From positions 1,922,001 to 1,986,000 of the forward strand of contig JAJQJQ010000011.1 in NCBI GenBank assembly GCA_028622995.1: 64,000 bases of DNA, in the 5' to 3' direction. Origin of the DNA: Panagrolaimus kolymaensis. Its lineage: Eukaryota > Nematoda > Chromadorea > Rhabditida > Panagrolaimidae. Of the stretch, positions 35,503 to 50,456 are shown one piece after another; the first letter of the stretch is position 1, and every line of letters begins with the position of its first letter. Position numbers and translations under genes: made by a program. Under the pieces are notes generated by a model. It was not told where the DNA came from, made no database searches, and saw only the letters and a program-made list of their open reading frames with translations.

Positions 35503-38500
35503 AAACGAATTAGCAGCGATGGTATTATTATTATTTAAATAATTATAATTTGATAAAGGGGTTGAAGTTATGGAAGCCACGACGACGGATGAAAATATGA
35601 CAAGCTCTTTTTTTCTTTTTTTAAAAAAGAAAAAAGAGTGTCAAAATTGTTTGAAGAAAAAAGAAGAAGAAAGAATTGAATTAACTGAAATGGAAATAAT
35701 TTTTAATTTTTTTTTATACATTTTTAATAACAAAAATAAAATACGCGAAGCAACTTGCGCGATATCAGACACATAGGGAAAATGAAAGGCTAAAAATTAA
35801 AGAAAAAAAACAACATTGTTGCCATAGGGCATGGAATCAATGAATGGAAATGAGACAAATGGATTTGGATAACAGACAGCTGTGGTGATAAAAAATTTTT
35901 TTGGGTGGTTGAACAAAATAACAACTTCAAGGTTGTGAGTCAAATCATTTAAAAGAGGGGGGAAAGGTTGAAAAGCTGACACATTCTTGGTCTGTTAAAA
36001 TGGAGAAAAAATAGTTTTGTTTTAAGATTCTTTCTCGATGGAGATAGCATAGGACGACACACGCAAAAAAAATTCATTTTTCCCAAAACGAGGAATGATA
36101 TCCTCGCTAAAAATTTTCCAAATATTATTAAATATTAAAAAATTAATTCATAGAAAAATAATAAAATTTATAAGATCAAACAAAGCGGAAAGATTTTAAC
36201 TTTTAAGATTGAACGCAAATTATTAGACCTCGTATTGTTACTACGGTGATACACAGAAAAAAAGGTAAAAGAAAGCAGGCAAAACAAATCTTTTAAAATA
36301 AAAATCAATTTTACTCTTTCAAATAAGCTTCAGAAAAAAAAGTAATTTACGTAAAGGAAAAAATGCTTTTAATTAACTTTGAGTAATTTATTTTGTAGTC
36401 TCTCACAAAAAGTTTGAATATGAAATTTACCACAATTTTTTTATGCCACAATATTATCTCATAAAAAAACGTGAAAAGCTTTATTAAATGTTTTTTATAA
36501 AAAAGGTTTCTAAAGGCTTAGAGAGAGAGAGGGAGAAAAAAGTATGTATTGAATGAGTCAAAATTTAATCTGAAGGATGTTGGATAAAAAAAAAAGAGGG
36601 AAGTGAAAAGTGAAAAGTTCATGCGGAAAAAAAAACATTTATGTGGTTTCAAAGAAAATGAATGATAACGACTTTAATGAAAAAAAGTAGCATAGAGCTA
36701 CGGTAAAATAAAATTTAAAAAAGATTAGGATTTATAAATTTAATAAATATGTTTTATATAGAATTTTTTTATTAAAATGTAATATTTTTAAATCATTAAT
36801 TATTTTTAAAGAGTCAGCTGATAATTAAAAATTAATTTTAAAATTACAGTAGCAAAAATTAAATAAATTAATAAAGTGCATTTTTGACTTCATTAAAGAG
36901 CTTTCCAAGTATTGGAAATAAAAAAAAAGTAGCGTTTCAAAGTGAAATTAATCTTTTCATCGTGGGAGTAGACGACGAACAGTAACAATGTTTGTTTTTT
37001 ATTTGTTGTGATGATGTTATGTTATGAATGACTAGTAATTAAAACAAAAAAGTCATAGGCTAAAATAAATAATTAGAATAAAATCTTCAAAGAGTAAGTT
37101 TAAGATTCCAAAAATGTTATAAAAAAAATAAAAATAATCAAAACACTTGATTGCAAAGTTGTTGTTTTTTTTTCGTTCTCCATTTTAGTACTCTCTTGCA
37201 AACATCATGAATAATTTTTTTCTTTTCCAAATAAACAACATGTTCCTCTCTGGTTGCTACCTATCAACACACACAAAAAAAGAGAATCATAGCGTCTGCT
37301 AAAGATGGGTCACCTTGAACAAGAAAAAAAAAACAGAAAAAATAAATAGGAATCAAACAAACAACGTGGTGATCAACGAAACACAATGCAATACGTAAGA
37401 AAGAAAAAAATCAACAAAAAGCAAAAGTTTTTTTTACCAACCAACAAGAAAGTTTTGAAAGCTTTGTTTTTGTCTCAAGTTTTTTTCTTCGCTGGCTTAT
37501 TATCGCCAATAAAAAAAACATAATACATATAAAAATTTAAGGAAATGATCATTTGATTATTGGTAAAATATTTTTTAAAAAACGAAAAAGGAAAAACAAA
37601 AGTTGCAAATGAAAAAAAAACTTATGAGTAACGCGGATGATTGGACTCGTCAGGGCTACAAAGAGATTAATGTAAAAACAATGAGCATTGAAAAATGAAT
37701 GCATTTGCAACAATCATAACATAAAACATGATTCGATTTTTTAAAGCAAAAAAAGAATCGAAAAAAGGCAATTATAAATTAACATTGGGAGAACTTTTGG
37801 GTAGTAACTTTAATTTAACTATAAATTTCCAAAACGAATTACTATCAAAAGAGAAAGCAAGAAAAATTCAAAAATAAAATTACTGTCATTCTTTTTTCAT
37901 TCATTTTTTTTATAACAAAGTTAGGTTAATTTTTTCTCGTTATTTTGTTCCAAGAAACATTGTGTTTGAATTGTGATGACTAACTTTGTTGAAAGGAGAG
38001 AATGTTGTCCCGTGATCATCGTCTGGAAATTGCACCGTCTATTTTTTTTCCTTTATTCATTTTTTATTTTTTTACCTATTTACACCCGGTAGCAGAAGTT
38101 TTTATTTTTTCTATTTATTTTTTTTACACCCAAAAATGGATAAGAATTTCTAACTCCTTCGTCGTTCGCTCTCAATAAAACTAAAATTTGATAGGAGGAA
38201 GGAGTCAATGCGAAAAAAAAAATAATTGATTAATTGACTTTTAAAGTTTCATTAAAAAAAGTGTGTCCATGAGCAAAAATAAAATGGTAATAAAAATTTA
38301 ACGGTAAATTAAAAAGACATTAAAAAAAGTTAAAAAACTTTTTGAAAAAAGATCACGAAATAGGATTTCTTTTGTTTTTATTTATTGATCGTTTTTTCTT
38401 CTTTCATTGGGGACATTTTTCGAGCGTTATTTATTTGAAAAGACAACAACGACGACGACAAACTCCACAAACGACAAAACTGGCTGATTCATCGTTTTTG

Positions 38501-41500
38501 AAATAATATAAAATAAAAAAAGAAGAGACAAAAAAATTTATGTTGAGAGGAGAACTTTGACAAGTCTCTCTTTTTTTGTCTCCTTTAATCGGGATAAATG
38601 GCCGGTTTTTATAAATATATATAACGAATAAATAAAAGAAATTACATGCATAAATTTTTTGTTTCATTGATTTTTTAAATTTGGTGAAACAAAAAGAGTG
38701 TTGAATCATCGCCATGAATTAACAAGTCAATAAAAAATATGAAAGAAAAAATAATCAAAATATTTAAAACAAAATTTAAAAACTTTTTTTCATGGAAATT
38801 ATTTAGCACAAATAAAAGAAACAACTTAAACCTATTGCTTCAGTTCATACACTTGACTTTTTTTTGCTTAGAAAAATTCTTAGCTTTACTAGCATTCCTT
38901 TGAACGTAGGTGGACATTCGCGAGATAAACAAAAAACTAAAAGAACTTTTAATATGGAATCTGTCAATTTACTTAAACAAAGTATAAGTAAATACATTCC
39001 TTGAAAGTCAAGAAAATAATAATCCAAAACACCAAAAAAATACGTGCGAATATTAATAAAAGAAATAAAAGTAATCAGTAATAATACAAAAATAATTAGT
39101 ACCTTTCACATTTTTTTTAAGCAAAGCAAAGCCATTGAGAGTATTTATAAAATGACGATTATTTTTAAAAGACTATTATTATTATTTCATTGTAAGTTTT
39201 AAAAAAATATTTAGGTTGTTTTTAAAATAAAAAGGTAAATTATTTGGTTTCGAAGAATAAAATATAAATTTTTTTCGATCTCCGATTGATGATGAACAAA
39301 AAAGTGGGAAAAGAGAGTTGAGGACAGCTGTTTAGGCTGACTTGAACGCTGGCTTGCATATTCAGAAGAAAAAAAAAAAAACACGTCATAGGTCGAACGA
39401 ACAAAAAAGAAATGCAATGAAATATTATAAAAAAAGCATAAACTGTCAATAATCAAAGAAAATTTTTTGAAAAGAAAAGGAAAAATGGTGGTAAGAAAAG
39501 TGATTGTTTTACAATGGTAGTATGCAGTAACATTAGATGTTGTAAATTTTGTTTTTGGAAAAATATGGTCAGCTATTACATTTAATATTTAAAGTAAATC
39601 ATGTCTTTTGTTTAAATAAAATAAAAGCATTTTTTTAGACTTCTTAAGGAAAGCGGACGAATGATAAAAAGATTAAAAACAAAAAAATAACGTCAATCAT
39701 TGTTTAATCTAATAGAAGATGTATTCCCTATCTGCGATCAAAAAAATGTATGATATTTTAAACCATGTGAAACCATTTTTAAATTTTCTTTTAGTTTATT
39801 ATTATAAAAACCACCTCCGCATTTTCACGCTTTTGTGAAGAAAAAAAATCATGAAATCATCGGGCGGGTTCCAAATAATAAAAAAATCACTAAAAAGACC
39901 TTCAACCTCACAAAGAAGAAAAAAGAAGACAGAAAACAACGAAATAACAACACAAAAGCACTTTTTCTTTCACGCAGCAAAAAAAAAACACTGAGGGGAA
40001 AAAACATATATTGAGAGAGATTGTGTGTGATTGTTGCATTTGGCTTTTGATGCGTGTGTTTGTTGAATAAAACGAGGAAAAATGGAAGGATGGAAGTAAT
40101 ACATAAGGTTGGCGATGAGCCCATCGTTTTGTTGCTTGCTGACTCAGTTGCTTACTTACCCCCATCGCTTGCTTACTTGCTGTTGTTGCTGCTACTTTTG
40201 TTGTATCTCCTCTATGAAAGAAGAAAGCGAGTCATATATTGTGAGGTGAATCGACCTGTCCAAGAACACATAATGTGTTGATGAGTTGAGAGGAAGAAAA
40301 TAATAAGATGAAGGGAAAAAAATATGAGCGATAAAGGTTGATGCTTCTTCCATCAGCGCTTACATACTTGATTAAAAGTTTGAAAAGCTTCTCGTTCCAG
40401 CCAAAAAAATTTTTATTTGGAACATTGTGTCGTCTGTTTAAAAAAGAAAAAGAAAAAATAACAAAGAAATAAACTAAAAGAAAAGTTCAAAGAATGCAAT
40501 AAGGAATGGTTTTATAAACAAAGTTATAAACAAAAAGGGTAGAAACAACTTATTTTTGAGAAATATTTTTTAAGAAATAATTATTGTTATTAATGTTAGT
40601 AACCATAAATTAGCAATACTTTTCTGATTTCACTTACTATCATAATTTATGAGTGTAAAAAAAACAAACAATAATCCTCAAAATTCAATTGCTTTTTTGC
40701 ACCCTATCGATGACGCGAGCCAACAAGCCATTGTTTTGTATATTTTTGATTCAAAAAGTATTGTCTTTTTATTTTTTCAAAAAATAAACTCCCTTTTTTG
40801 TTCATCAATAAAGAGCAGAAACGTTTTAAACACCCTAAAAATAAAAAATAAAAGATGGAAGGGACGTGTTCCGGTCGATCATTTGTTTTGTCGCTGATTT
40901 TTTCTTCTTCGTTGTTGCTGCTGCTGCGTCATCAATTTATTATTTTATTTTTTTCTTATTCTTTTTCTTCTATCATCATCGTTGTGTTGTGTTGGACATC
41001 ATCGGGTTTATTTTCCGAACTTGAAAAATCTTTTTTTATTGTGCGTGTATGTATGTGGGGTGTTAGTGTAATAAAGAAGCGCAACACAACCAACAAAAAT
41101 ATGCATGAAAGATAAAGAAGAGAAAAGAAACCCAGGGGCAAGTCTATTCGTTTTTCTCTTTTAAAAACGTCGAAAAAATAAGGTGATGACTAAAAGAGAA
41201 AAAAGAATCGTTTATTTTATTTATTTTTTTTTGTTGGTGGCTGTCATTTGCGTCGATGATTACGCTCCCTTTCTCTCGTTTTTTTCTTTCTGATTTCTTA
41301 TCATTAAAATTAATCAGAAGTGATTCTTACTTTTCTAACACTTTGCAAGAAGTTGTGGGTGATGATGTGGCGGTGGAGGGAGCGCCAACAGACTTGTAAA
41401 TATAGGAAATATAAAAAAAACATCTAAACAAATTCGAGATTTTAGGTGTTATTTTAAAAATAAATTTTTTTTTCAGACATGGTTATCGCGCATAAAAAAG

Positions 41501-44500
41501 CTTCGCTAAATTATCAAGTTCATTGAGAAAAATAAATATTATTCTAAAATTGGCAGTGAAGGGAAAAGCAGAAAATTTTAAACGTATGACTTCAAAAACA
41601 TAAACATCTGAGCAGATAATTTTGGAAAGCCATACTAAGATACTAAGAAATTTAAACTAAAAATCAAGAAAATAAACAAAACTTCTTTAAAAAAGAAAAT
41701 TAATCAAAGAGCAAAATCATTCACACAGGAGTAGTCAGTAAATGTTGTATGTATGAATTTGGGCAATCATGATGATAATAAATGACTCAATATTCTTCTT
41801 TTAAAAGGTCTCTCTCACTTCTAACTTTAATCATCAAAAACTTATTGATTTAAAACAAAATATTTGATAACATCTGTAATAAATGCTTTTTAAAAAGAAA
41901 ACACATTCAGCTGTTGATGAGACAGTAGCTTTTATTGAAAGACTAAAAATTTAAATTCAAGTTTGTAATGAGAAAGCTCGAGAAAGTTGTAAACAAAACA
42001 AAAAAATATGAGAAAACTAAATTCTTGTTATTTCTTGGAATAATTAAAATGTCTAAAGAACGAAACAACCACGTATTTAACATAATTAAATAAAAGTGAA
42101 TAATAATATGTACACATATAAGGAGGAAGAAAAAAAAATGAACGCTATATAAGGTTACGTATGTAGATGCGGGGCTTGTGAATGAGATGCAGAGGTGAAA
42201 AAAAAGTAGTTTACTTTGAAAAGACATCATTTTTTTTAAATATAAATCTTCACATCGGAAGATAATCTTGAGGCAAATTCAAATTATTTTCAATAGCCAC
42301 TCTGCAACAGAAAGTTGCTATGCTTCAAAATTAACGTCGAAACATTTAGTCAACTGCATATCAAAAATTTAACTTTATGTTATTCTAAGTATATTTTATA
42401 TTTTGACTTTTAACTTCAAAGAAAAAGTTATTCTAAATCCAATCCCTTAATTACAACCTTAACATTTTTATTTTATTTTAAGCAAGCTGTAAATAGAAAG
42501 CAGGTGTTTTACGCCCAGCCACCACCATTCCATCCCTCGAGTCAAATTATTTTATTGTAAGTTTTAAAATTTAAAAAGAAAAAAATTCACACTAATTTCT
42601 TTTAGGCATTTATATTTAATTTGTGTGCCAAAGCAATAGGCTACGACCCATTTAACAACTTCCTGGATTTTTTTCTTCTTTCTTTCAATAATTTACAATC
42701 ATTATTTCTTCTCTCGTCAATTAAAGGATGAAATAACTGTTAACACGTTTGACAAAATTTAGAAATTCGCGGAGTACTCAAATAATAAGCCATGGCACGG
42801 GAAGATTATAAAAATCTGCATTTGACATTATGGCAACAACAGATTTTTCTGCCATGCAACAACTAACCGAGCAAAGCAAGCGAAGCACCCAATTTAAAAT
42901 GAAAAAGTGCAAAAATGAAAGAGAAAAAATTAGCAGGGGAGAAAATTAATATTCGTTGACTTATTTGTATGCTATTTTTGAAAGCAGCTTTAACACCACA
43001 GTTTCTTTTTATTTCCCACTGCTACTAATCTCAAGCAAAAGCTACTACGATAGCAAAAGTGCCAACCTTTTCCTCATTCAAAAAAAAATATAATCGACAA
43101 AAAAAGGAAGTGGTGCGCGAGAGTTTTTCCACTCTTACTTCGCCCTTGTTTTTTTTGCTTCAAAAGATAAAAAAAAATTTCTCCACTCTACGTGTGCTTT
43201 TTACAGACACTGTTGGAGGCATCAATGAAATCAGTGAAACCGCGCAGCGACGACGGCTTCCTTTCCGTTCAACGAAAGTAAAATGACTCTGCTGCTGCGC
43301 AGCTTTCGATGTTAAAGCTTAGAAAGGAAGAAGGACAACAAAAAAAAAATGGCAACATTTTGTTAGAAGACTTCTCAGTCAATTCCCCATACCTCCTTTC
43401 TTCATTTTCAAAAGCACCCTTGCATGGTTCTTCCTCTTTTCAATTTAATTTAACAACAGCCAGTCGCAGTGGAAAAAAATATAATAATTAGCTTTATTTG
43501 GAATAAAAAAAACTTTTTTAACAGCACTCCTCCAAAACACCCCACGAAAATAAAATAATAAACATTGTAATTTGATATTTAAAAAAAGCGAATTACAAAT
43601 AAGAGAGTTGCTCCCTAAATGAAATGCCACCAACAGCTGAATATGTATTTCAAAGTAAAATATTTAAAAAAAGAAGTAAAGGTATGTATGTGTATGGTGT
43701 TAATATCTATCTTATGTGTCTAATACATTTCTAAGACTTAAAAATAGAATTCTTTTTTTTTATTAAGAAAATGCAGCTATTGAATGAATGGAGTCAAAGT
43801 TTAATAAAGCAATAAATAAGTCGGCGACCTCCTTTTTTTGTTAAAAAAAATGTTCAATGAGCTTTAAGTTTATTTATTACGATTGTGAAAGAAGTTAAAT
43901 TAAATAATAGGTTAATGGAAAGAGTGAATGAATACATACATATGTACATAATATGGTTAAAATGAAAAGAAAAAAGCAATTACAAAACTTTCACAACGGC
44001 TACAACGAATTAAGAGGAATAAGAAGAAGAAAAATTAATTTTTTTTTTTGCTTTGATACAATTTTATCCTTCTTTGAAGCTTTTTCTTTTTTTCTCACTT
44101 CAATATAACTTTGTACCTAAAAACTGCAGCAACAAAAAAACAAACTACGGTATTACGTAAACTTTATAGTTTGTTGTTATTAAAGAAAATGTGATGATTC
44201 TTTATAAATATTAGAGATAGAAAGAAATATCTTAAATTTTTTATAACAAGGCTCAAAAAAGATGGTTAAAAATAATTTTAATTAAGACTTTTTTATTTTG
44301 TCTCAAGAAAAAAAGGTAAATTTGAGCAAAGTTCATTAATTATTTTACTATTCCTTCTGCGGCAATTGAATAAAAATAGAAGCTAACTATCTTTAGGTGC
44401 AAAGTAAAAATTAATAATAAAAACATAAAATAAAATTCTAAGAAATTATAAAAATCTATTTACAATCAATCTCACTTTTTTGTAAAAAAAAATTTTGGTT

Positions 44501-47500
44501 TATTACATTGTTTTTTGTTTTCTTATATTTACCTCCAAAGCGAAGCACACCAAAACTACGCTGTGACGTAATCAAAAGTTAAAGAAAGGTTCAAAGCTAA
44601 AATTAAAAATAATAATAAAAAAACATTATCTTTCATCTAATAATATTTTACATATACAAACTTAAACAACACCATTTTTGATATAAAAAATAAAAACTTT
44701 AATTTTATTTGGACCAAGAAACTTTATGATAGTCGATAGACATACAGATGAAGAATCATATTTCATTATTTACCTCCAAAAAAATAAATAAGACTTTTTT
44801 ACTCTGTAAAAGAAAAAACTAATTAATTTATTTAAAGCACAAAAATTTGCACTTTTCATAGTAATATTAAAAAGCTATTTTCTAATAATTTTTACAATTA
44901 TGAAAAGACAAAAACTAAAAAAGCAAAACGATGAAGCTTGATTTATTTTAAACAAAAAATTTTTTACTGAATAAAAAATGAATGAAAAAATGGAAAGTTT
45001 TTGTTGAGCAGGTAAATAAAAAACAGGCGACAACAATTGAAACTTTTTTAAACTTTCGAGATAAAAAAAAGTGGGAAGAATCTCGTTCAATGTTGCTCGA
45101 TATTTTTTTTGAGGAGGGTTGAAACAACGTCAAAGTTCTTTTTTAAAATAAGATATTCACGGGCTTTCAAGTGGAAGTTTTTGAAAAAGTTTTGAGGACC
45201 ATTATGATAAACTCCTGCATACGAGAAAGAAAAAAACAAAACAGAACACAAAAATATGCGATGAATGAAAAATAATCATCAGAAAGATTTTAAAAAGAGA
45301 CGCAAAAGTATTTTTATGATAAACAGTTTGTCATTCATCGTCGTCAGCTGCAACAAAAAGGTAATAGTATATATTTGCAACGTCTTTAATCAATCACTTT
45401 TTTTTATTGGAAAGGTTATAACAATTTTGGAGATCTTTTTTAACAAACAACAAATTTAACGATCAGAAAAAGATTATTTTTTTCTATGTGATCAAAACAT
45501 ACCCAAATGAAAAAAATTTCAATGAATCAAGAAACAGGGAATTTATGTAAAAAAAAATAATTTATTAATTGTCTAGACGGAAACTATTTTTGTTGTAATT
45601 AAGTAATTAGCGAAAAAATAATAATTACACAGCTGAAGCAATGAACCTATCGCCCAAAGTTGCTCCTTTAATAAATAAATATTTTGTATGTTTTTTTATT
45701 TCTTCTAAATGTTAAACCTCCGAAAAACCTGGCTTCAAATTTTGTTTTTTAACTAACAGAAAATTTGCAGAAAATTCTATAAACAGCAGCAACAGCAGAA
45801 GAAAAAAAGTTAATGGTGTGGCTACGTTAAAAATCAAAAGATTAAAGCTTAAAAAAGTGGGGAACAAAAATAAATTTTTGTTTGGCATCAAAGATTCAAA
45901 AACAAAGAATCGCCTTTTTTTAAATAAAAACTTTTGAGAGAAGAATCAGAGAGAGCAAGAATGAAAAAAAGAGACTATGTTCTAAATTAAGACATTAATA
46001 ATAAAAACAAAAATATATTTTAATATATATATTTTTTATTTCTTTACAAATATTAAAATTATTATACTTTATAAACATAGAAAAGGAAGAAGCCTTATTG
46101 GATATGGTAATCATTGGGAAAAAAATTGATGAGAACTATACTACAGTAAAGAATGCGAAAAAGGATTAGTGAATATGGGTCTAATGTGATCATGGTTTTC
46201 TTAATTAAACATTCCATTATAATTTTTTGGAAATTGATGATATTGATTTTAAATAAAATATCTTTTACGATGTACGTGTGTTTTTGAGAAAAGAAGTACA
46301 ACAAAATTAATATAAAAAAATTTCTTCAGCACAAAATGAGCGGGAATAATATTTTGTAAGTAAAATTTGTATGAGTTAAATAGCTACAAAAGATTTTATC
46401 CACACGAAGTTATAATATGTTAGGATTTTAACCTAAGTTTTTTTTACTAGAATAAGACGGGACTTATTTTTGTTTGGTGTTCTACCAGGTACAATGCTAA
46501 TTATTTTGAGACCACAGTGATAGTTAGACTTGATGTCAGAAAAAAAGAATAATAATTTTTAACCTTAAAATATTGTTTACGTCTTAGTAATAATAATACC
46601 CCTTGCATCCAATCATTATGGTATGCCATAAATATTACTTTCAACAATCATAATTTCATACAATCTCAAGAATAAATATTTAACCATTATGATTCCACTT
46701 TATTTCGTCTTTGCTTATTGATACCGTAGCCATAAAGCTCACAAAATCGTGAAGAAAGGAAATCTCTTATTTTAAATGTGATTCAATTGGACTTTTTTAA
46801 ACTACGCGAAAATTAATTTATTTTTATCAAGCTTACATTTAAAAAATTCAAACAACATTTTTTGGTCATTTCTACGAATTCCCCTATATTTAATAAAGTT
46901 TCATGGGAAGGAAAACTTTAATAAAATTAAACGAAAAAATATTCAAACTTTGAATGTTTCAGTTTCTAAAAAATAAAAGTTGATGGAAGCCAATGATAAG
47001 AATTAAATTTGAATTTTTTAAAACGAATCTGACATAAGTGTTCGGAACTATTTAAAAAAATGTAGGAGGAGAAAAGATTTGGCAATTGATAGTTATTTTT
47101 TAATAATAAAGTTTTCTCATAATCTGATTTGTTTGAAGGAAAAAAAGTTTGACAGACAAAAGACGGCGCATCAAAAATTGAAACTATTTTGTTTTTTTAT
47201 TTTCACGTTCATTTGGGATTTAAGAACTTAGAACAGAGAAAGAAAAATTTGATTTAAAAAAAAGCGTTCTTATTTTATTACGACAAAGTATTTTTTTGAG
47301 ACATTGCTTGCGTAAGAAAAAAATTTATTCCGATAAACTTTTAAAGTTTTTGACGTAAAAAGACTCACATTTATTTATCCACGAGAGAAGGGTGAAAATC
47401 TTCAAAAAAAAGCAGATGTCTTGGAAAAATAACAAACGCGATGAAGCCAAAAAATTAAAAAGGTTATATATAGTTTAATTTATGTGAAGCAAAAATAAAA

Positions 47501-50456
47501 ACTACAAATGTACTTGCGTATAAAAAAGTAATTAAATAACAACGCTTTAACGAACTAATAAATAAAATTTCGAAAAATCATAAAATGGAAAAACATTCAA
47601 AAAGCCACGCACATTCAACTTTAATAATTTCTATAAGTTCAAAAAAGTAGTCGACAAATAAAAACAATAGTTTAAAGTTTGTTAGTTTTTTTTGTTTTCA
47701 AAATCGCAACAAAAAACATTTTGAAAAAAATTGTAGCACTTTAAAGCAAAAAAAGTTAAAGAAGAGGACATACATACATTTTACAACGTCGTCGACGGCG
47801 TCGAAGCATTGCCCTAAGGCATGGAGCTGAATGGCGATGTCGTGGCAAACATAAAAATGCACATGGAAAAAAGCGACTTCATTTTTTTTATTTTGTTTAA
47901 CTTGATGGTGGATGTCCATGAAGGCTGAACGAACTCAAATGAGTCATCGAATAAGAAAAAAAACAAAGTTGGTTTTTGGTCGGAAAGAGAGACTTTTTTA
48001 CGAAACATAAAGAAATATTTCACTTGTTTCTCTCTCTTTTTTAGATAAAAGCTTGAAAATGAATGAGTAATTTTAAAAGCAAAAATAAGAACTTTTAAGT
48101 TAAAGCAGACAGCTTCTTACTCAATCTATCGTTCTCTCTCTCCCTAACACACACATTCGTTTGTTATTTTGTTGCAACAAAATAAAATTTTACGGAAGTT
48201 TTTTCCTTTGGAAAAACCCTTTGCGCAGAATAAAAAAATTTTGAAAATATAATTGAATGAGCGAGAAAAAATAAAAAAGAAGACATCGAGGTTGACGACG
48301 ATGAAACAACGTAGAAAGATTTTGACGAGTTTTATTTTTTCAGAGTGCGCAATGAACTGCAGCAGCGATTGCGTTGGTTAATATAGTTGTGAGTAAAATG
48401 AAAGATGATTCATCGCTCATTCATTCATAGATATATACGTTTTTATTATTTGCCTCTGGGGGTTTCTAATTCGCGACGTAAAAACAAGTACTACTCATTC
48501 GTATAAGTGGGATGTTTTCTACAAAGATTATTTCTTTCATTTTCAGAATAAAATGTCCTTTTAAAAGTTATTGAGGAAAAGTTTTAAAGCTGAATTCCAT
48601 ATAAAAGGTCATCAAAAAATGATACAGTAGTTTTTTTTACGTCAAAAGGCTTATAACCATCAATCGGATGTTAAAAGATTAAATCAAAGAAAACGGAAAG
48701 ACGTTTTCGATAAATGTATGAAATCGCTTCTAAAAATAATATGCAATCAACGAACGTGGATGCCCAACTAAACTACGAAAGCAAAATCAAAGCTCTGGTG
48801 AAACAACAGGTGGGTTTTGAACTGTGAGGTTTGAGATGCTTGTACTTTTACAACACATTCACAAAATTCTAATTCTAAACAAGTTCAAAGTGACAATATT
48901 TAAAGTGAGAAACTAAATTTCGAAAAAATAGTATGATAACATTAAACTTGAAGGGTAACTGGAAATCCCATTTGAATTGAAATTAGATAAATTTCAAAAA
49001 ATATTAATTAACAATTTAAGCACTGGATTGAAAAATAATTTTGTATGTTTTAATTTTTCTTAACTGAGAGCTACGGTAAATAGTTAAAATTCGTTTTTCG
49101 TTAACAAGTTTCTAAGAAATTTTATTAATAAAAAAACGTGAGAAAACGCTTGTTTGTAAATTAAATTTTGAGATCATTTAAAGCATTTTTTAAGACAACG
49201 AATATGTTTTTTGTATGAAGTCTTATTTTTCCCTTTCAAAAACATCAAAGAATGTTAGACAATATCTCAAAGTTTAATTATTATCGTTGTTCAAAGCTTC
49301 AAAGCATTTTTTAAATTATTACCTATTATTCAATTAAACTAATTTCAAACACAATCAAGCTTTCTTTAAAGTTTCAGCAAAAATAAAAACTTTAACAAGA
49401 TAAAATAAATTATTGGTTTTTAATACTTGAAAAACAAGGAAGTTAAAAACTCACATGTGAGAGAGATAGGAGATTTACAAGAACGTTAGAATTAAATTTG
49501 TTTTTGATGACGTAAAAAACAAAACATGAATGTGACTCACAACCAAGCGAATGTTTGCTACCAAAAGCAACAACGACAGAAGATTTTTTTTAATATTTCA
49601 AAAAGAAAAAATAAGACATTATAAATAAATAATTAAAAACACAAGCACCATCCAATTCTTTCTTCTTTTTTTTCTGTGACCTTTCAAAAAAATGTATGTA
49701 GTTGAAGATGAAGAAAAAAGCGTAAAGCCAAGATTTGCAAATTTCAATCAAAATATTTATTTTTGGAATAAAAAATTGTCACAAAAATATAAAAACAAAA
49801 AAAGGAACATTTTGTATTTTATTATGCAACATTTATGTGCCATTGAGTGCTTGCATACAAAAAGGTTATAAAAGTTAAAATAAATAAATTGCTAAATTTA
49901 AGAAATTACCGCTTCCAGGTTTCCTAATACAATATGCTTAAAAAATTTCCGATAAATAAATTATGGACATTCCATTATTCTGAAAAAAACAAGCCAGCAA
50001 ACATGTAAGCGTTATCGCAAAATTCTTTTTTATCCGTAATTAACAAAAAAATTTTTGCCTTGTAAGTGCTGCAAATAAGTGTAAAAACCATTATCTTTGA
50101 TTTTTAAATTTATATCGTCAAAAAATATTGCAATATACTGTAGCAAAATATTTACTCATTTGAATAGATTAAAAATCTATTTTGGATGTTTCTTTGTAGA
50201 TATTCAAAACTTATGAAAATCTTCCATAAAATAAACAACAATAATTTTTTGTGATTGTTTACCAATTCATTATTTTTATTTTTTGAAATTGCGATGAAAG
50301 AGAAAGAAACGAGTAATAATGCAATGCATCAAATTGTTTTTTGACCTTAGATAGCGCATTTTTTTGTCTCTCCTCCCAATAATGTTTGATTGTTGCTGAT
50401 TTTTTGCGAAATTTTTGTTTTTGTTTGTTTTTAATTTTTGATGGGCTTTGAAGGGT
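35503..50456. other. 15-kb region upstream of jun with no supported gene
   Basis: No frame in this stretch shows conserved features; the longest are hydrophobic or Lys-rich translations of poly-A/T DNA. The + strand is mostly A-rich over long spans, as in the confirmed jun intron, which fits transcription from the - strand. Six AP-1 consensus sites lie at 35936, 36554, 40140, 41783, 47940 and 49533. TACSGTA motifs lie at 36699, 44146, 46722 and 49072. Slightly G+C-richer patches at 40850-41000, 43100-43320 and 48280-48480 are candidate regulatory or 5'UTR segments. Expected content: jun promoter(s), enhancers and possibly 5' exons. I could not identify any of these exactly. Confidence 0.5.

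Noticed and set aside
40855..41115. Hydrophobic 86-residue frame resembling a signal or membrane segment
   Set aside because: Leu/Phe runs come from T-rich DNA and there is no conserved domain; kept only as a G+C-richer patch.
43059..43286. 75-residue basic frame in a slightly G+C-richer patch
   Set aside because: No family motif and no convincing exon structure; more likely promoter DNA.
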